Positions 61,679 to 64,000 of a stretch of 64,000 nt of DNA are shown piece by piece. Numbering within the stretch: position 1 is the stretch's first letter; each line of letters begins with the position of its first letter. Source of the DNA: Roseiterribacter gracilis (GTDB lineage Bacteria > Pseudomonadota > Alphaproteobacteria > BOG-932 > Roseiterribacteraceae); contig BOPV01000001.1 in assembly GCA_018332375.1 (NCBI GenBank), positions 2,294,001 to 2,358,000 on the forward strand, in the 5' to 3' direction. Position numbers and translations under genes: made by a program. The notes under the pieces were generated by a model, which saw only the letters and a program-made list of their open reading frames with translations, had not been told where the DNA came from and did not search any database.

Positions 61679-62301
61679 TCAGCATCGTCGTTCCAGTCGG
61701 CCCCGGCGAAACATGCTGGCGCGATCTGGCGCACGATCTGGCCGGCATCGACGCAGAAATCATTTGGGCTGCAACCGACGAAGCACCCGCCGATCTTCCG
61801 GTCGGGCGCTGGCTCGTCACACGACGCGGACGCGCCGCGCAGTTGAACGACGGCGCGCGGGCTGCGACGCGTACCTATCTGTGGTTTCTGCATGCCGATA
61901 CGCGGCTCGGCAGCGACGCGATCGCTGCGCTGACCGCGCGGCTACGACCGGACACGTTGTTCTGGTTCGATCTTGCCTTTGCCGATGACGGCGCCGGGCC
62001 GGTATGGCTCAACGCGCTGGGCGCCAATCTGCGCGCGCGCTGGCTGGGTGTGCCGTTCGGCGACCAGGGTTTTGCGCTCGATCGCGCGACGTTCGAACGG
62101 ATCGGCCCGTATGACGAGAGCGCCGCGTACGGCGAAGATCATCTGCTGGTTTGGCGCGCACGGCGTAGCGGCGTGCGGCTGCAGCGCGTGCCCGCGACGC
62201 TCACCACCAGCGCACGCGCCTATCGCACCCATGGCTGGTTGCGCGTGACCGCGCTGTACCAATGGCGCTGGTTGCGCCAGGCGTTAGTAGACGCGTCGTA
62301 G
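61675..62301 (+). CDS. TIGR04283-type glycosyltransferase (arsenosugar/selenodomain-associated transferase 2)
   Basis: A 208-residue GT2-like transferase. It begins ISIVVPVGPGETCW, has RRGRAAQLNDGARAATRTYL and LWFLHADTRLGSDAI (donor site with HADT), and FGDQGFALDRATFERIGPYD, the family's acceptor motif. TIGR04283 proteins accompany ArsS and TIGR04282. The start is a GTG overlapping the previous stop. Its last 18 bases overlap the convergent metallophosphoesterase gene. Confidence 0.87.
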   Translation: MISIVVPVGPGETCWRDLAHDLAGIDAEIIWAATDEAPADLPVGRWLVTRRGRAAQLNDGARAATRTYLWFLHADTRLGSDAIAALTARLRPDTLFWFDLAFADDGAGPVWLNALGANLRARWLGVPFGDQGFALDRATFERIGPYDESAAYGEDHLLVWRARRSGVRLQRVPATLTTSARAYRTHGWLRVTALYQWRWLRQALVDAS

Positions 62302-63117
62302 CGGCGTAATTGGATAGCCGGTCGCGGCGCGTTCGGCCGGCGGCAATACATCCAGGCTGGGCCATAGCCCGCTGATCAGCGCTGCTGCGTAGCCTTCGGG
62401 CAAACCGGCTGCACGCATGCGCTTGGCGGCGGGATACGGATCGTAGTCGAGTGCGATCGTTTCAATCTCGATCTGGTCGCCTTGCGGCGTCAGCTGTGCG
62501 CACCAGACGCGCGGCGTTCCGTCATTGGCGGGCATACCGACCGCACCCGCATTCAACCAGATGCGCCCGTCATACAACTCGCGCACGAAGGGCAGGCCGC
62601 AATGGCCTGCGATCACGCCGTCCGTGCCGAGCAGGTCGAGTTCGGTTGCGAAGATCTCGTCTTTGTCAGACGCGAACAGGAATTTCGAAATCTCACGCGC
62701 GCCGCCATGGATCGCAGAGAAGCGCGTATGGTGCCATTGCACGTCGATGCGCGTGGGCAAGCTTCCCATCCAGGCACGCGTCTCGGTATCGATCGAGGCC
62801 AGCGCATGTTGCCACCAGCGCGCCGACAATGCGTCGCAGGCTGAGCCTTCTTCAAAGCCGCAGCCGCAATCATCCGCTTCCGCAGCCAATTGCTGCTCGA
62901 CATTACCGGCAACGATCGCCGCACCCGACGCGCGCAACAGCGCAACCGTCTCGGCCGCGTCAGCGCAATAGGCGACGAGATCGCCGGTGCAGAGAATGTC
63001 GTGCACGCCACGCCGCGCCGCCTCGTCGAGCGCCGCCAAGGTTGCGTCGTAATTGCCGTACGGGCCGCCGATCACGAAGAGCGGGCCGGTCGGGTGCAGG
63101 GTGGGAAGTTCACGCAT
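62284..63117 (-). CDS. Metallophosphoesterase-fold protein with a degenerate first motif
   Basis: A 277-residue calcineurin-like fold protein. CTGDLVAYCADAAETVALLR (Asp46), GNVEQQLAAE (Asn72), AIHGGARE and VIAGHCGLPFV match motifs II-V. Motif I, normally DxHGN, reads GGPYGN (about 17-22), so the two metal ligands are Gly18 and Tyr20. A CGCGFEEGSAC segment (about 84-94) could bind a metal in their place. It converges on and overlaps the transferase gene by 18 bases. Possibly an unusual phosphatase or a binding protein for the cluster. Confidence 0.8.
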   Translation of the reverse strand: MRELPTLHPTGPLFVIGGPYGNYDATLAALDEAARRGVHDILCTGDLVAYCADAAETVALLRASGAAIVAGNVEQQLAAEADDCGCGFEEGSACDALSARWWQHALASIDTETRAWMGSLPTRIDVQWHHTRFSAIHGGAREISKFLFASDKDEIFATELDLLGTDGVIAGHCGLPFVRELYDGRIWLNAGAVGMPANDGTPRVWCAQLTPQGDQIEIETIALDYDPYPAAKRMRAAGLPEGYAAALISGLWPSLDVLPPAERAATGYPITPLRRVY

Positions 63118-63120
63118 GGG

Positions 63121-63195
63121 CTAGTGTCCCGATTCCGAAATTCGTAGGTGCATGTGGTAGGTTCGAGCGAATTTCGGAATCGATCAGGACACTAG
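63121..63195. repeat. 75-bp CTAG-bounded palindromic element A
   Basis: CTAGTGTCC / GGACACTAG at the ends and CGATTCCGAAATTCG / CGAATTTCGGAATCG inside form a long imperfect palindrome with a 23-base loop and a 4-base bulge (ATCA) on the right. It begins 4 bases upstream of the metallophosphoesterase start codon, so it must sit in that gene's promoter or leader. Confidence 0.85.
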
Positions 63196-63208
63196 CAAAT
63201 TAATGTTT

Positions 63209-63283
63209 CTAGTGTGTCTTTTGGATTTGAAGTTCGCTCGGTGCCGGTCCCAAGTCGGGCGAACTTCAAATCCGACACACTAG
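63209..63283. repeat. 75-bp CTAG-bounded palindromic element B, inverted relative to A
   Basis: CTAGTGTGTC / GACACACTAG at the ends and GGATTTGAAGTTCGC / GCGAACTTCAAATCC inside, with a 21-base loop and a 4-base bulge (TTTT) on the left. Same total length and architecture as element A, 13 bases away, but in the opposite orientation and with diverged sequence. It ends 52 bases before the PhnD-type start. Confidence 0.85.
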
Positions 63284-63335
63284 TAACGTTCGTACCGCAA
63301 GGCCGAACGTCACACCACACACACGGGGATTTCGG

Positions 63336-64000
63336 ATGCGACGTTTCGTGGTCGTTTTCGTCGCGGGTCTGTTTGCGCTCGCGTCACAAGTTGCACATGC
63401 GACCGATAAGATCCGTTTCGCCGTTGGCCCTTTTCAGCCGACCGCATCCGACACAAAGAAAGCGTACGAGCCGTTCTTCGCCTATCTCGCCGAAAAGCTC
63501 GGTGCGAATGCGTACGAGATCCAGGTCACGACCGATTGGGCCGGCCTGGCGGTCGCACTTGCCAACGACCAGGCCGACATCGCCTGGATGGGCCCGTGGG
63601 GCTATGTGCTCGCCAACAATGAAGGCGGCGCGCAAGCCATCGCGATGGTGAAGTACGACGGCAAGCCAACCTACCATTCGATCGTGGTTGGAAAGCCCGG
63701 CCTGGGCATCAAGAAATTTCCCGACGACGCCAAGGGCAAGTCGATCTCATTCGCCGATGCAGGCTCGACCTCGGGTTGGTTGATTCCGACCTATTGGTTC
63801 AAGACGCAGAACATCGATCCCAAAACCTACTTCCAGTATCGCGACGGCGCCGCCCACCCCGCCAACGAGATTGCGGTCGCGACCGGCCAGGTCGATCTCG
63901 CCACCGATTACGATCGCAACCGCAATGCGATGATCGAGAAAGGCACCATCACCAAAGACGCGACCGAGATCGTGTGGATGTCGGAGCCGCTGCCGAACGA
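63336..64000 (+). CDS. PhnD-type phosphate/phosphonate (or arsenical) ABC transporter substrate-binding protein, C-terminus beyond window
   Basis: The N-terminal 221 residues of a periplasmic binding protein are visible. The signal peptide occupies about residues 1-22 (RRFVVVFVAGLFALASQVAH). The mature part begins DKIRFAVGPFQPTASDTKKA and has ALANDQADIAWMGPWGYVLA and the ligand-loop segment SFADAGSTSGWLIPTYWF, as in PhnD/PtxB. The family binds phosphonate, phosphite or phosphate. Its place beside an arsenosugar-type cluster allows an arsenical ligand, which is inference. The ATG at 63336 follows the palindromes. Confidence 0.87.
   Translation, partial: MRRFVVVFVAGLFALASQVAHATDKIRFAVGPFQPTASDTKKAYEPFFAYLAEKLGANAYEIQVTTDWAGLAVALANDQADIAWMGPWGYVLANNEGGAQAIAMVKYDGKPTYHSIVVGKPGLGIKKFPDDAKGKSISFADAGSTSGWLIPTYWFKTQNIDPKTYFQYRDGAAHPANEIAVATGQVDLATDYDRNRNAMIEKGTITKDATEIVWMSEPLPN

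Noticed and set aside
1..64000. tRNA genes, CRISPR arrays, insertion sequences or prophage genes
   Set aside because: No tRNA-like T-arm with a matching acceptor, no regular short repeats with spacers, and no transposase, integrase or phage structural protein was found on either strand.

Overview
The window is a 64 kb stretch of a GC-rich alphaproteobacterial chromosome, densely coding, with no tRNA, rRNA, transposase or CRISPR that I could recognise. The assignment rests on gene order and family content seen here: rpmH-rnpA-yidD-yidC-engB-argB; rmuC/def-fmt-truA with dapE-dapD nearby; a long ribosome hibernation factor next to ptsN; Hsp20 followed by a DUF1150 protein; a SUV3-type helicase joined to an S4 protein; and a TonB receptor of about 1000 residues. 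I cannot place it more finely than Alphaproteobacteria.

Layout. 1-1.5 kb: a truncated YcaQ-like DNA glycosylase, divergent from a heat-shock unit (Hsp20 + DUF1150) that has an RpoH-like promoter and a ROSE-like RNA thermometer candidate. 1.5-5.3 kb: ptsN, hpf, a family 9 glycosyltransferase and a MocR-like regulator that has lost its PLP lysine. 5.4-8.4 kb: the TonB-dependent receptor. 8.7-16.7 kb: S4 protein, SUV3-like helicase, an orphan ParA-like ATPase and the rpmH to argB block. 16.7-29.5 kb: MerR-TipAS regulator, rmuC, def-fmt, truA, RluA-type synthase, dapE, dapD, HAD nucleotidase, recR, FAH-family hydrolase, flavin reductase, class I amidotransferase, galE and a double cold-shock protein. 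29.6-42.2 kb: fatty-acid metabolism. An acyl-CoA ligase stands apart, then a MerR regulator with a perfect 26-bp palindrome in front heads thiolase, FadN-type bifunctional enzyme, acyl-CoA dehydrogenase, SCP2 protein and thioesterase. 42.2-54.6 kb: a methyltransferase, SCO protein, PhoH (behind a leader with a terminator), an ECF sigma/anti-sigma pair, a tightly divergent DUF1329/DUF1302 pair, an MFS exporter, and class I ribonucleotide reductase genes with a small unknown gene between nrdA and nrdB.

54.9-64 kb holds the most distinctive system: a compact, translationally overlapping operon of pyroglutamyl peptidase, AidB-like flavoprotein, TIGR04282-type transferase, TVP38-oxidoreductase fusion, ArsS-type radical SAM enzyme, methylthioadenosine phosphorylase-like enzyme and TIGR04283-type transferase. 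A degenerate metallophosphoesterase converges on its end, and a PhnD-type binding protein (cut by the window end) follows across two 75-bp palindromic elements. The family content fits biosynthesis of an arsenosugar-type compound: ArsS adds a 5'-deoxyadenosyl group to a methylated arsenical, the phosphorylase removes adenine, and the transferases elaborate the sugar. No arsenite methyltransferase (ArsM) is in the window, so the pathway assignment is inference.

Repeats: two copies of a palindromic element of a type I recall from alphaproteobacterial genomes (24.4 and 41.9 kb), and the two CTAG-bounded 75-bp palindromes at 63.1-63.3 kb.
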